Shown: positions 46,724 through 57,094, counted from the first letter of the stretch. The stretch: 64,000 nt of DNA from Capnocytophaga sp. oral taxon 878 (GCF_002999135.1 NZ_CP027229.1:1384001-1448000), one strand, 5' to 3'. The notes: generated from the sequence alone by a model not told the origin. Program-made: numbers and translations.

Positions 46724-49090
46724 ATGAGAAATTTATTGTTATTGATTTTCTTAGTGAGCACTATTTTTGTGTCTGCTCAACATAAATATACTCTTAGTGG
46801 CTCTATTTCTGATGCTTCAAATGGTGAAAAACTATTAGGGGTAAACTTTGTTATAAAAGAGCTTCATACAGGTACTTCTACTAATGAGTATGGTTTCTAT
46901 TCCATTACACTTCCCGAAGGTAAATATACCCTATCTATAGAGTACATAGGTTATGGTACACGTGAAGAAACTGTAGTACTTAATAAAAATATCCGTAAAG
47001 ATTACAAGTTAAAACCTGAAACTATTGAGCTTTCGGGCATAGAACTTACAGCAAATGCTGTTCCTAAAGCAGCCGTACGTAAGCCTGAAATGAGTGTAGC
47101 TTCTGTACCTATTACTACAGTAAAGAAATTACCAGTGCTGGTAGGTGAGGTAGATATTATAAAAACTTTAATGCAAATGCCAGGGGTAAGCAATGCAGGA
47201 GAAGCTTCATCTGGATTTAATGTGCGTGGGGGTGCTGCCGACCAAAACTTAGTCCTTCTTGATGAAGCGACTATCTTCAATGCTTCACATCTTTTTGGTT
47301 TTCTTAGTGTATTTAATGCTGATGCAGTACGCGATATGAAACTTTACAAAGGAGGTATACCTGCACGTTATGGTGGACGGATAGCCTCTGTATTAGATAT
47401 ATACCAAAAAGAAGGGAATAAGAACAGTTTTGCTGCTACTGGGGGGATAGGAGTTCTTTCTTCTAGATTACTTGCTGAGGGGCCTATAATTAAAGATAAG
47501 GCTTCTTTTTTGGTAGGTGGGCGTGCCTCGTACGCACACCTTTTTTTGAAACTTACCAATAACCAGAATAGTGCTTATTTTTACGACCTTAATACTAAAC
47601 TATCATATCAGTTGAACCAAAATAATGCTCTCTACCTATCAGGATATTTTGGGCGTGACTTCTTTAAATTAAGTAATAACCTCCTGAACGCTTATGGTAA
47701 TGCACTTCTGAACCTGCGTTGGAATCACCTTTTTAATGATAAACTCTTCTCTAACCTTTCTGCTATATATAGTAATTACGATTATCGTTTTGACTTTAAT
47801 CTTCTTGATATGGAATGGACTTCGGGAATTGAGAACTTTAACCTGAAATACGATTTTAAGAACTACCTTTCTGAGCGTTTTAAACTATCTTATGGATTAC
47901 AGGGCTTATATTATGTATTTAAACCTGGTAAGATTGTGCCAACCTCCTCTACTTCTACTATTAAAGAGAAAATTCTTGATAACAAATATGCTGCTGAAAC
48001 TGCTTTCTATGCAGATGCAGAACACAAACTTACTGATGCCCTTACACTTTCATACGGCCTTAGACTTAGCTCTTTTTACCACTTAGGAAAGCGCAAAGTA
48101 AATGTGTATAGAAATAATAGTCCTATAGAGTTCAATGTGAATAGACAGATATATTATAAAGGCACGCCTATAGGAACTAAGTACTATGATAGTGGTAAAA
48201 TTATTGATTTATACTCTAACTTTGAACCTCGTTTTACAATGAGCTACGCCTTTAATGACCATCAGTCGGTAAAGGCAAGTTATGCCCGTACTGCCCAATA
48301 TGTACACCTTATATCTAACACTTCATCACCAACACCCCTGAATGTATGGGCTCCTACTGATGAGTTTATTAAACCACAATTAGCAGACCAAGTGGCTGTA
48401 GGCTATGCTTCAAATTTTAGCAATGATAAATATACTATTGAGATAGAGTCCTATTACAAAAAAGTAAGAAACCGCTTAGATTACATTGATGGAGCAAACC
48501 TTATTGCTAATGAAGCTATAGAACAGGTACTATTATCGGGAGAGAATAGGGCTTATGGCTTAGAAATTTTATTACGCAAAAATACAGGTAAGCTAACGGG
48601 ATGGATTGCCTATACCCTTTCTAAATCGGAAATGCAAACCAAAGGACGTACTGCTGAAGAGAAAGGTATTAACTACGGCGATTGGTATAACGCTTCTTAT
48701 GATAAACCTCACGACCTATCGATTACTGCTACTTATGAACTTTCGCCTAAATGGACATTTGGGGCTATATTCAATTTGCAATCGGGATTACCAACAAATT
48801 ACCCTATAGGTAACTATAACTATTTAGGACTTTCGATCCCTAATTACAGCAAACGCAATGAATACCGATTACCTACTTATCACCGCTTAGACCTATCGGC
48901 TACTTATACTCCTAAACCTGATAATAAGGGCTGGAAAAGTGAATGGGTATTTGGCATATACAACGTGTATAACCGCAAGAATGCTGTGAGCATCTCTTTC
49001 CAAGAGAATGAAGATACTCACCAAAATGAAGCTATAAAATTCTCTGTTTTTGGTTTTATACCCAGTGTAACATACAATTTCAAATTCTAA
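46724..49090 (+). CDS. TonB-dependent receptor with CarboxypepD-reg domain
   Basis: This 788-residue protein has a signal peptide (ending IFVSAQ), a regulatory-like domain (about 22-105, LSGSISDASNGEKLLGVNFVI), a plug with GFNVRGGAADQNLVLLDEATIFNASHLFGF and KGGIPARYGGRIASVLDI, and a barrel ending FIPSVTYNFKF. It lacks the SusC signature. Its partner is the DUF4249 lipoprotein encoded 22 bp downstream, the usual arrangement in Bacteroidota for this receptor type. The substrate is unknown. As the DUF4249 gene is frameshifted here, the receptor may be working without its lipoprotein in this clone. Confidence 0.9.
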   Translation: MRNLLLLIFLVSTIFVSAQHKYTLSGSISDASNGEKLLGVNFVIKELHTGTSTNEYGFYSITLPEGKYTLSIEYIGYGTREETVVLNKNIRKDYKLKPETIELSGIELTANAVPKAAVRKPEMSVASVPITTVKKLPVLVGEVDIIKTLMQMPGVSNAGEASSGFNVRGGAADQNLVLLDEATIFNASHLFGFLSVFNADAVRDMKLYKGGIPARYGGRIASVLDIYQKEGNKNSFAATGGIGVLSSRLLAEGPIIKDKASFLVGGRASYAHLFLKLTNNQNSAYFYDLNTKLSYQLNQNNALYLSGYFGRDFFKLSNNLLNAYGNALLNLRWNHLFNDKLFSNLSAIYSNYDYRFDFNLLDMEWTSGIENFNLKYDFKNYLSERFKLSYGLQGLYYVFKPGKIVPTSSTSTIKEKILDNKYAAETAFYADAEHKLTDALTLSYGLRLSSFYHLGKRKVNVYRNNSPIEFNVNRQIYYKGTPIGTKYYDSGKIIDLYSNFEPRFTMSYAFNDHQSVKASYARTAQYVHLISNTSSPTPLNVWAPTDEFIKPQLADQVAVGYASNFSNDKYTIEIESYYKKVRNRLDYIDGANLIANEAIEQVLLSGENRAYGLEILLRKNTGKLTGWIAYTLSKSEMQTKGRTAEEKGINYGDWYNASYDKPHDLSITATYELSPKWTFGAIFNLQSGLPTNYPIGNYNYLGLSIPNYSKRNEYRLPTYHRLDLSATYTPKPDNKGWKSEWVFGIYNVYNRKNAVSISFQENEDTHQNEAIKFSVFGFIPSVTYNFKF

Positions 49091-49112
49091 CTCCTTAAAA
49101 AAGATAATTAAG

Positions 49113-49975
49113 ATGAAATATTTTTATATCCTCCTTAGCCTATGCTTACTTACCTCATGCCAAGAGGTTATAGACCTAAAATTAGACACTGCCCCCAGCA
49201 GTTAGTAATTGAAGCCTCACTAGACTGGAAAAAGGGTACTACAAAAGCTTTCCCTATAGTGGATATTAGCTATACCAAACCTTACTTTGGCAATACCCCT
49301 TCGGCTGCTATTACTGATGCTGTGGTAATGCTAAAAACTACTTCTGAAACTTACACACTAACCCTTTGGGATGGTACTACTACCCTTACTGCAGAACACC
49401 TAACAACCCTTAATGGTGGTAGCCGCTATGTATATACCGCTGGAATAACCCCTGAGCTAGGTAAAATCTATCGGTTGGAAGTAAAGCTAAATGGTGAGAC
49501 CTATACCTCAGAAACTAAAATGCTTGAAGCCCCTGTGATACAGCCACGAAGTATTATGCAAAATGAAAAAGGTGGTATTTTTGGTAATCAAAAAGAAGTA
49601 AGGTTTTATTTTGATGGCATTGAGGATGGTACTGCTAATGCTTTTTTGGGGAGGTTGGATATTACTGACCAAAAAAAGCCTATCTACTTTACCCTAGATG
49701 ATAACTATATAGCTAACCATAAATTCTTCTATATAGTATCTAACTTATCTGAACCTCTTAAAACGGGTAATGTGATTAAAAGTACCCTCTATCGTATTTC
49801 GCCACAATACAAAGAGTTTGTGCAAATGCTATTGCAAATTTCAAGAGGGCAAGGGCCTTATGTTATACCTACCCAGCCTGTAGGTAATATTGTAAATAAA
49901 CAAAACCCAAAACGTAACCCCTTAGGAGGTTTTAGAGTATCTCAATACTCGACTAATGAATATACAGTTAAATAA
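49113..49975 (+). pseudogene. DUF4249 lipoprotein gene with a one-base frameshift
   Basis: From ATG 49113 the frame reads a lipoprotein start (MKYFYILLSLCLLTSC, Cys16) and then QEVIDLKLDTAPSS before a stop (TAG near 49203). The adjacent frame, open from 49142, continues with QQLVIEASLDWKKG and about 255 more DUF4249-like residues to 49975. Adding one C to the run of five at 49192-49196 restores DTAPQQLVIEASL, the conserved join for this family. The lipobox and body are therefore in different frames, and neither frame alone gives an exported protein: the downstream ORF's own ATG gives MLTYLMPRGYRP, with no signal. It could be a true mutation, phase variation by slippage in the C run, or a sequencing error. 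Confidence 0.85.
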
Positions 49976-50000
49976 TTAACGGCAAATAATCCATAAAAAA

Positions 50001-50028
50001 GAGCGAGGCTCATAAATGAGCCTCGCTC
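50001..50028. terminator. Bidirectional intrinsic terminator
   Basis: GAGCGAGGCTCA (50001-50012) pairs with its exact complement (50017-50028) across TAAA, with A6 before and T6 after. It serves the DUF4249 gene and the convergent PorP/SprF gene. Confidence 0.92.
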
Positions 50029-50045
50029 TTTTTTATTGACAGCTT

Positions 50046-50954
50046 TTACCATTTTACTCTTATTAAAAACTCACGTGAACTTTTGCTAGGCAAATATAAA
50101 CTTCGGGCGAAATAAGTTTCATACCCATAGCCTACGGAAAGGTAATACTTATAAATATTAAACAATAGGTACCCACTGAACGCTTTGGCAGTACTATAAG
50201 TAACTCCTAACTGAGTGTGAGTTAAATAAATAGTGGAAAGTGAAATGCGAGCTGTAGGTTTTTCGGCTTGAGCTACTCGGACTTGGATATGAGGCATTAT
50301 GGTTATATAAGGATTAAGATACCAATAATAGCCCGCATCGGTGTATAAAAGTATGCGATTGGAAACTGAAGTTACTAGTTCGTTATTTACTTGAGTTTTG
50401 CTAGAAGCTAACATATTAGGCACTGAAAATCCTACATAAAAATGAGGATGGTTATAGAATACCCCTGCACCAAAATTAAACTGAAATTTGCCGCTTATAT
50501 GCTGTAAATAGGGATCAAACTGGACATTGCTGTGCCCCATATTGTACAAGTGATTATAAGTAACTATTTTATCGATATCTACATTAAAGAAATCGCCGCC
50601 AAACTTAATACCACCTACAATATTTGAAGTTTCGGTTATGGGTATGCGATATGCAAAATCGGCAAAAATGGCCGTTTGGCGTTGAACAAACACCCTATCG
50701 GCAACTACTGAAAGCCCCACCCCAACACTATTATTAATACGATGTGTAGTGAAGAAAGATTGGGTAACAGGAGCATCGGTACCACTCCACTGACTACGTA
50801 TATTGGCTGAAATGGTATGAGATTTTTCATTACCTACCGTAGCTGGATTCACTAAATTGAGATGCTGGTTATAGAAAATGTAAGTAGGCTGGATGGTTTG
50901 AGATTGTAATGCTGCTGTACTTAAGAGCAAAATACCTATAAGTAATTTTTCCAT
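50046..50954 (-). CDS. PorP/SprF-family protein, probable partner of the adjacent type B protease
   Basis: This 302-residue protein has a signal peptide (ending ALQSQ) and the family opening YIFYNQHLNLVNPATVGNEK, the QWSGTDAP element and the SVPNML segment at about 170-180. It is more diverged than the PorP/SprF protein at 16384. It starts 27 bp after the end of the type B metalloprotease gene in the same operon. In flavobacteria, type B cargo usually needs a co-encoded SprF-like protein for export, so this is most likely the protease's dedicated partner. Confidence 0.87.
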   Translation of the reverse strand: MEKLLIGILLLSTAALQSQTIQPTYIFYNQHLNLVNPATVGNEKSHTISANIRSQWSGTDAPVTQSFFTTHRINNSVGVGLSVVADRVFVQRQTAIFADFAYRIPITETSNIVGGIKFGGDFFNVDIDKIVTYNHLYNMGHSNVQFDPYLQHISGKFQFNFGAGVFYNHPHFYVGFSVPNMLASSKTQVNNELVTSVSNRILLYTDAGYYWYLNPYITIMPHIQVRVAQAEKPTARISLSTIYLTHTQLGVTYSTAKAFSGYLLFNIYKYYLSVGYGYETYFARSLYLPSKSSREFLIRVKW

Positions 50955-50981
50955 TTCTTCAGAGAATTAAAAAGGTTGCTG

Positions 50982-53276
50982 CTAATAATTAATATACACC
51001 CAAGAGCGCTGCTTATTGGCTTCGGAGCCATCTTTGCTAAAAATAGCCATATAAGAACCTCGTGCTACGCGTTTGCCATTACTCATAGTGCCATCCCATT
51101 GGTTTTTATAGCCTTCGGCTTCATACACTAATTGCCCTAAAGAGTTATACACTTGTAGGGTATTGTTAGGAAAATCTTCGGAACGAGCAATTACATAAGT
51201 ATCATTAATGCCATCATTATTAGGGGTAAAGGCATTGGACATTAAAATAGGTCCATCGGGGAGAGTGTGAGGAAGGAAACCCTCACTTCGCTGACTTACT
51301 ACAATATTAGCTGCATTTACAGCCAGAAAGATATTGCCGCTTGCCTTTATCATATACCTGCCTTGCTTGGTAATGAGGTGAGAGGGAACTGTGAGGGTAG
51401 CAATACCACTATTGGGCACTCCTTCGGCAAGGGTATGGGAGAAAGTTTGTCCGCCATTGGTAGAGAAGAGAATATCTACTTTTTCGGCACTTATAGGAGC
51501 GAGATTGGTATTGGCTACTTCCCAAGTGAGGGTAACTGTATTGCCTACAACCCAGTTGGATATATGAGCGTGAGAAGTAACCACAAAAGGCCCTGCATTA
51601 CTATCGACTGTTACGGTGATAGTTTTGTAGGCTGTATTACCTGTTTGGTTGGCAAGAAAAGCCCTATCGGTTACGACAAGACTCCAGTGCATAGTGCGCC
51701 CCACAGTAGGCACCGTTTCCCAGTTGGTAGTATCGGTAAGGTTACCAGATACAATACGCGAAAGCTGAGGTATGTACCTTACTGGACTATCGGAAGGAGG
51801 AAGAGAGCGAGCTATAGCCCCTGTAGTATTGGCACCTGAAAAGCGATAGGCAGGAATCCAAGCAGAGGTGTAAGAACTATAAGCAGTACTATAATCATCG
51901 GCTTGCTCCCAAGTGTAGAGGAGGTTATCGGTAGTATCGGTAGCTGAGCCTGACAACACAAAAGCAGTGCCTTGGGGAATGGTATAATCATTAAAATGAG
52001 CCTCATTAAAAGTAGGGGCTGCATTGGTGTGAGTAGTAACAATTACCCCAGAGGTGAGAGAGCTTAATACATTGGTAATTTGGTAAACAGAACAGTGATG
52101 AAAATAAGGATCAGACCTTAATTGGACATTATTAGTACCTGCAATACCTGCATAGCCCATAATGGTAGAAGCGCTACCAGGCTCGACTTGAGAGTGGTTA
52201 TTACTATCTTTTTCGGAGAGGTAAGAGAATGTGTGTGTAGCCCCTAATTGGTGTCCTATTTCGTGAGCTACAATATCTATATCAAAAATATCTCTATCGC
52301 CTGAGAATGCATACATAGAATAGGCACGAGCCTTCCAATCGGTCATTAAAATGGCTTTTACAGCAGCTGCATTCCCATTGTTATCGCCTTTGTGGAATAG
52401 GTGTCCTATATCATAATTGGCAGTGCTTATGGAACTATCGAAGAGGTCTTGTAGTTTTTGGGAGTTGGCAGGTGTATCCCACGCTGAGCCAAACTTAAAA
52501 TCCTTAGTAGGATCGGTAGAGAGGTTATCATAAATCATTTCGGTACTGGTTACTAATTGCAGTTTTACAGACATCTGAGTGCCATAGACAGTATTGATAC
52601 GGCTCACGGTTTTTACTACTTCGGCATAGGCTTGGCTTTTGGTACCGCCGGCAGCCTTGGTAAAGGCAGCTGTACAAGCTATGGCAAGGCGTATGGTATA
52701 CATCTTATTTTCGGTTTGGTAGGTAGCGCGTGCGTGAAGGCTGTGGTGAGCCACCCCATTGGTAGTATGACTTTCGGCTAAAACAGGAGTACACCAAGGT
52801 GTGTTACAAGGAGTTATAGAGCCTTGACTATCTTGGCGGTAATAGACTTTATAGAACTCGCCGTTTTGGTCTTCGGCATCGATGAAGGCATAGGTACCCC
52901 CTTGAGTGATTGTACCACTTAGACCGAAGGGAGTCCATACAAGGCTGATATGCTTGTGAGGATTATCAAGAGCCTGCCCAACAAAGGTTTGTATGGTAGG
53001 GTTTTGGTGTGCTATATTGGCAGATAATATCTGGGTAGGCGTAAGGTGATAACTTACCAAAACACCTTCGGCATCGGGGATTTGGACAATGGAACTGCTG
53101 ACAGCCTTATCAAAAGCCTGCTTATCTAACCTAAAATAGAGATGAGAAGGCTTTTTGCTATGGGTTATGGCAGCAGCCCTGCGTACACTGTTGGTGCTTT
53201 TTTTCCAGTATGATTGTGCTGAAATGCTACTGGTAATAAGGCACCATAACAATACAACGAAAAAGTTATATTTCAT
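50982..53276 (-). CDS. T9SS type B-secreted reprolysin-like zinc metalloprotease
   Basis: This 764-residue protein has a signal peptide (ending SSISAQ), a propeptide (about 21-185), and a reprolysin-type catalytic domain (about 185-420) with the zinc site HEIGHQLGATH (H338, E339, H342, H348) and a Met-turn TIMGYAG (M373). Ig-like domains follow (about 425-660). The C-terminal type B sorting domain begins MSNAFTPNNDGINDTY and ends SWVYINY. It is expected to be exported across the outer membrane by the type IX system and to cleave host proteins; the target is unknown. The PorP/SprF gene 27 bp downstream is its probable export partner. No clear consensus promoter is seen in the 110 bp upstream. 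Confidence 0.9.
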   Translation of the reverse strand: MKYNFFVVLLWCLITSSISAQSYWKKSTNSVRRAAAITHSKKPSHLYFRLDKQAFDKAVSSSIVQIPDAEGVLVSYHLTPTQILSANIAHQNPTIQTFVGQALDNPHKHISLVWTPFGLSGTITQGGTYAFIDAEDQNGEFYKVYYRQDSQGSITPCNTPWCTPVLAESHTTNGVAHHSLHARATYQTENKMYTIRLAIACTAAFTKAAGGTKSQAYAEVVKTVSRINTVYGTQMSVKLQLVTSTEMIYDNLSTDPTKDFKFGSAWDTPANSQKLQDLFDSSISTANYDIGHLFHKGDNNGNAAAVKAILMTDWKARAYSMYAFSGDRDIFDIDIVAHEIGHQLGATHTFSYLSEKDSNNHSQVEPGSASTIMGYAGIAGTNNVQLRSDPYFHHCSVYQITNVLSSLTSGVIVTTHTNAAPTFNEAHFNDYTIPQGTAFVLSGSATDTTDNLLYTWEQADDYSTAYSSYTSAWIPAYRFSGANTTGAIARSLPPSDSPVRYIPQLSRIVSGNLTDTTNWETVPTVGRTMHWSLVVTDRAFLANQTGNTAYKTITVTVDSNAGPFVVTSHAHISNWVVGNTVTLTWEVANTNLAPISAEKVDILFSTNGGQTFSHTLAEGVPNSGIATLTVPSHLITKQGRYMIKASGNIFLAVNAANIVVSQRSEGFLPHTLPDGPILMSNAFTPNNDGINDTYVIARSEDFPNNTLQVYNSLGQLVYEAEGYKNQWDGTMSNGKRVARGSYMAIFSKDGSEANKQRSWVYINY

Positions 53277-53389
53277 ATTTAAGCCTTTTTTAAACTAATA
53301 GAGTATTAAATTCAGGGGTAAAAATACTAAATATTTTTGGTTGAAAGCCATCCCCCCTCCTTATTTAACTGCCTGAGGCACTAAGCAGA

Positions 53390-54004
53390 CTAAAAAGAAA
53401 AGTGTGGAGAGCTAAGGACAGCGGCTGTACTTACGGTAAGTTCGCCTATATCAAGCATAGCGTTGATGAAGCCTATTTGCTGAAAAGAAGGGATATCACG
53501 ATATGATATGGGAGCCTCCTTTATCTTACCCTCATTGAGCAATCGTTGGCGGCAAGTGCCATTAAGGAGGAAGGTAGAAGGCGTGACCCATTGGTGTCCG
53601 TCGTAAAAAATAATGTTGGCATAGCTGCTATCGGTTACTTTGCCGTTTTTGATAAAAATGACCTCATCGGTAGCAGATGCTTCTTTTAAAGCGTTGAGAA
53701 AACCACGCTCGGAGAATTTGTACTTATAATCAAAATCTTCGGCATCTACGCACTTAAGAGAGTGGATAGGCTTTAGCTGATAGGGAAGCACCTCGATGGT
53801 GTGGCTATCATTACTATATACGATGCGGATTTTGTGCTTCCCTTGTGGAGGCAAAGAATCCTTTGGGATAATTTCGGACAGAGAAAGAGCCTTTTTATCA
53901 GGAAAAAAGTGAGCAAAAGTAGTGCAAACGCGCTCTTGATGGTATTGTAAATGGAAAATATTGCCCTCAAGGAGCTTTATTGTTTCGATAAACTCGTGTT
54001 TCAT
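53390..54004 (-). CDS. pabC: Aminodeoxychorismate lyase-like aminotransferase class IV protein
   Basis: This 204-residue protein matches class IV PLP enzymes: an R-containing N-terminal domain (HKIRIVYSNDSHTIEV), a likely PLP lysine in DYKYKFSER, and the family segment DEVIFIKNGKVTDSSYANIIFYDGHQWVTPSTFLLNGTCRQRLL. It is somewhat shorter than typical PabC (about 270), with a reduced N-terminal domain, as seen in Bacteroidota. It would convert aminodeoxychorismate to p-aminobenzoate and pyruvate for folate. Its ATG shares one base with the stop of pabB (TAATG), so translation is coupled. Confidence 0.82.
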   Translation of the reverse strand: MKHEFIETIKLLEGNIFHLQYHQERVCTTFAHFFPDKKALSLSEIIPKDSLPPQGKHKIRIVYSNDSHTIEVLPYQLKPIHSLKCVDAEDFDYKYKFSERGFLNALKEASATDEVIFIKNGKVTDSSYANIIFYDGHQWVTPSTFLLNGTCRQRLLNEGKIKEAPISYRDIPSFQQIGFINAMLDIGELTVSTAAVLSSPHFSF

Positions 54005-54951
54005 TAAATAGGGATGTATATTTTCTCAATAATTTCATTATATTCATTAAGCGGTTGGCTTTGAGCCGTAATGCCTGCTCCACTTTTGTAGAAAAACTTA
54101 TCGCCAATACGCTCGATAAAGCGGATAAGCACGCAGCTATCGACTGTAGCGCCATCAAAAACACCTGCGATGCCGGTGTAGAAATTGCGCTGATAATTTT
54201 CGGCTTCGGCAATTACTTCTAACGATTTTTCTTTAGGAGCGCCCGATATAGAGCCCGCAGGTAGGAGCGCTGCCAACAAATCGCCTAATTGTTCTTGCCA
54301 ATTGGCGGGGAGATTACCTACAATTTCGGAGCTAGTTTGGAGGAGATCACCAGAGGATTTTTTGATGACATCGACGTATCTGAAGCGAGAAGTATGGACG
54401 TTGGTAGCTACTTTTTGCAAATCGGTAGAGAGAAGATTTACGACCTTGTGATGCTCATCGATTTCTTTTTCGTTATTCAATAAAGTAGCCTCGGCATTGG
54501 GGATAGCGGCGCTGATAGTACCCTTCATAGGGTAGGTTTTGATTAGGTTATCTTCTATTTTGACAAATATTTCGGGGGAGAAGCACACCCAATCATTTTT
54601 ATATAAGATTTTGTATTTGGCAGAAGCATTTTGATAGACTTCGGGCAAAGAAACGGCAGATATTGGGGTAGCTAAAGTAAGGTTTACCAGCTCGGTATCG
54701 CCATTTTTTAGGTGAGAGAGGACAGAATTGAAAGGTTTTTCAAACTCGGGATAAGGAATGGGGTACTTTTGGATAGGGATGGGTGTTGCTTTTGGATTTT
54801 TTTCGGACGAAAAGGAGAATTTTATATCGTCGGGGAGCTGAGAAAGAGGGAAAACGCTTCCTTTTTCTCCTTTATAATCGATAATAAATAGGCAAGGAGT
54901 GCGTTGTTGTCCGAAATTATTTAAGATATTTTTCCAATGAGTAGTGTTCAT
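54004..54951 (-). CDS. pabB: p-Aminobenzoate synthase component I
   Basis: The start is taken at MNTTHWKNIL (54951); the longer frame from 55002 would begin at or before the transcription start implied by the -7 element at 55000-55007. The ~315-residue protein is a chorismate-binding enzyme: KTYPMKGTI, EIDEHHKVVNLLSTDLQKVA, PAGSISGAPK (PIPGxPK-like site), and FYTGIAGVFDG followed by FYKSGAGITAQSQP. It is short compared with TrpE/PabB (about 450), lacking most of the N-terminal lobe, as usual for this Bacteroidota type. It makes aminodeoxychorismate from chorismate; the glutamine amidotransferase PabA is not encoded here. Confidence 0.87.
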   Translation of the reverse strand: MNTTHWKNILNNFGQQRTPCLFIIDYKGEKGSVFPLSQLPDDIKFSFSSEKNPKATPIPIQKYPIPYPEFEKPFNSVLSHLKNGDTELVNLTLATPISAVSLPEVYQNASAKYKILYKNDWVCFSPEIFVKIEDNLIKTYPMKGTISAAIPNAEATLLNNEKEIDEHHKVVNLLSTDLQKVATNVHTSRFRYVDVIKKSSGDLLQTSSEIVGNLPANWQEQLGDLLAALLPAGSISGAPKEKSLEVIAEAENYQRNFYTGIAGVFDGATVDSCVLIRFIERIGDKFFYKSGAGITAQSQPLNEYNEIIEKIYIPI

Positions 54952-54999
54952 TACTATTTTTGTTTTTAGGTGAAATAAAGGGTTAAAATTTTCAGGGGG

Positions 55000-55007
55000 C
55001 AAAAGTA
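55000..55007 (-). promoter_or_regulatory. Promoter -7 element of pabB-pabC
   Basis: TACTTTTG on the minus strand. No TTG lies at 19-20 bp upstream. It decides the pabB start, as the longer frame would begin inside the element. Confidence 0.65.
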
Positions 55008-55080
55008 GTAAAAAAAATTAATTTTTTGAGGTTGGGAAGGTGTTTAGTAAAAATTGAGAGGGGTGTGGCAGTTGGGCAAG

Positions 55081-55125
55081 TATCCTTCGTTTATAGTTCG
55101 TTTATCCTTCGTTATTCGTTCGTTC
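55081..55125 (-). repeat. 45-bp element of four 11-bp-phased AACGAA hexamers, copy 4 (inverted)
   Basis: The minus strand matches the copy at 17623 over all 45 positions. It lies between the divergent pabB and lepA promoters. Confidence 0.85.
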
Positions 55126-55220
55126 ATCATAGGCTCGGGTTAAAGACCTCCTTGGGATAGAGTATATGGAAGGCAGAGAAAGGCTGGTAGGATTGGGGGC
55201 TGAGGTGTAATGATTAAAGT

Positions 55221-55251
55221 TTGCTAATTTGCTAATTATTTATTACTTTTG
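55221..55251 (+). promoter_or_regulatory. Promoter of lepA
   Basis: TTG (55221-55223), a 20-bp spacer and TACTTTTG (55244-55251), 47 bp before the start codon. Confidence 0.78.
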
Positions 55252-55297
55252 CGCCCTTAAACTACTCTAACACCTAACATTAAACGTAAAACACCCG

Positions 55298-57094
55298 ATG
55301 AAAAACATTCGTAATTTCTGCATTATTGCACATATTGACCATGGCAAGAGTACCCTTGCTGACCGCCTACTTGACTTTACCCAGACAGTAACCGAACGCG
55401 AAAAACAAGACCAATTGCTGGACAATATGGACTTGGAGCGCGAGCGCGGTATCACGATTAAAAGCCACGCCATACAGATGGAATATGTGTACAAGGGCGA
55501 AACTTATATACTTAACCTTATAGATACTCCTGGCCACGTGGATTTCTCATACGAGGTATCACGCTCGATAGCTGCTTGTGAGGGGGCGCTACTGATAGTG
55601 GACGCAGCACAAAGCATTCAGGCACAGACGATTTCTAACCTGTATTTGGCATTGGAGAATGACCTTGAAATTATACCTGTACTTAACAAAATAGACCTGC
55701 CCAGCGCTAACCCTGAGGAGGTGAAAGACGATATAGTAGACCTACTAGGCTGCTCGCCCGATGATATTATCCCTGCCAGCGGCAAGACAGGCTTGGGAGT
55801 GGAGGCGATTTTGGAGGCGATTATAGAACGTATTCCGGCACCTAAGGGCGACCCTAAAGCACCTTTGCAAGCACTGATATTTGACTCGGTATATAACTCA
55901 TTCCGCGGTGTAGAGACTTACTTCCGTGTGATGAATGGAGAGATACGCAAGGGGCAGAAAATCAAGTTTATGTCCAACGGCAAGACTTACGATGCCGATG
56001 AGGTGGGTACCCTTAAACTGAACCAAGTGCCTAAACAAGTGATAGGCACCGGTGATGTGGGATACCTTATCACCGGTATTAAAGATGCGCGCGAGGTGAA
56101 AGTGGGCGATACAATTACCTCGGCAGTAGACGGCTGCACAGAAGCTATTGACGGTTTTGAGAACGTAAAACCGATGGTATTTGCGGGTATCTATCCGGTA
56201 GATACAGAAGATTATGAAGAGCTAAGAGCCTCGATGGAAAAACTACAGCTAAATGATGCTTCATTGGTGTTTACCCCAGAGAGTTCGGCAGCTTTGGGCT
56301 TTGGGTTCCGTTGCGGTTTCTTGGGGATGCTACACTTAGAGATTATACAAGAGCGCTTGGAACGCGAGTTCGGTATGACTGTAATTACTACCGTACCTAA
56401 CGTAAGTTATCATGCATACACAAAGAAAGAACCTGAAAAGGAGATTATTGTAAACAACCCATCAGACTTGCCAGACCCTTCAAAATTAGACCGCGTAGAA
56501 GAGCCTTACATCAAGGCGAGTATCATTACCAAATCGGACTTTGTAGGGCAAGTAATGTCGCTCTGTATAGAAAAACGCGGACAGATAACCAATCAGCACT
56601 ACCTCACCCCTGAGCGCGTAGAGTTGAACTTTGATATGCCTTTGGCCGAGATAGTGTTTGACTTCTACGACCGCCTCAAAACGGTGAGCAAGGGGTACGC
56701 TTCATTCGACTACTCCCCTATCGGGATGCGCGCTTCTAACCTTGTGAAGGTGGATATTCTTATCAACTCGCAGTCGGTAGATGCCCTTTCGGCTCTTATC
56801 CACGCTGATAATGCTTATAACATAGGTAAGAAGATGTGCGAGAAGCTCCGCGAGCTCATACCGCGTCAGCAGTTTGACATACCTATACAGGCGGCTATTG
56901 GGGCTAAAATCATCTCGCGCGAGACTATTAAAGCCCTTCGCAAAGACGTTACCGCCAAGTGTTATGGAGGGGATATCTCGCGTAAGCGTAAGCTCTTGGA
57001 GAAACAGAAAGCTGGTAAGAAACGTATGCGCCAAGTAGGGAATGTCGAAATCCCACAAAGCGCCTTTATGGCAGTGTTGAAGCTGAATGATTAG
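55298..57094 (+). CDS. lepA: Elongation factor 4 (LepA)
   Basis: This 598-residue protein has the full length and order of LepA: GTPase domain with [28 protein letters not shown] and NKIDLPSA; a domain II (about 190-280); domains III and V; and the LepA-specific C-terminal domain (about 490-595, [33 protein letters not shown], with [28 protein letters not shown]). It is a ribosome-bound GTPase that acts on stalled or mistranslocated ribosomes. Its base composition is clearly richer in GC than the next two genes. Confidence 0.97.
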   Translation: MKNIRNFCIIAHIDHGKSTLADRLLDFTQTVTEREKQDQLLDNMDLERERGITIKSHAIQMEYVYKGETYILNLIDTPGHVDFSYEVSRSIAACEGALLIVDAAQSIQAQTISNLYLALENDLEIIPVLNKIDLPSANPEEVKDDIVDLLGCSPDDIIPASGKTGLGVEAILEAIIERIPAPKGDPKAPLQALIFDSVYNSFRGVETYFRVMNGEIRKGQKIKFMSNGKTYDADEVGTLKLNQVPKQVIGTGDVGYLITGIKDAREVKVGDTITSAVDGCTEAIDGFENVKPMVFAGIYPVDTEDYEELRASMEKLQLNDASLVFTPESSAALGFGFRCGFLGMLHLEIIQERLEREFGMTVITTVPNVSYHAYTKKEPEKEIIVNNPSDLPDPSKLDRVEEPYIKASIITKSDFVGQVMSLCIEKRGQITNQHYLTPERVELNFDMPLAEIVFDFYDRLKTVSKGYASFDYSPIGMRASNLVKVDILINSQSVDALSALIHADNAYNIGKKMCEKLRELIPRQQFDIPIQAAIGAKIISRETIKALRKDVTAKCYGGDISRKRKLLEKQKAGKKRMRQVGNVEIPQSAFMAVLKLND

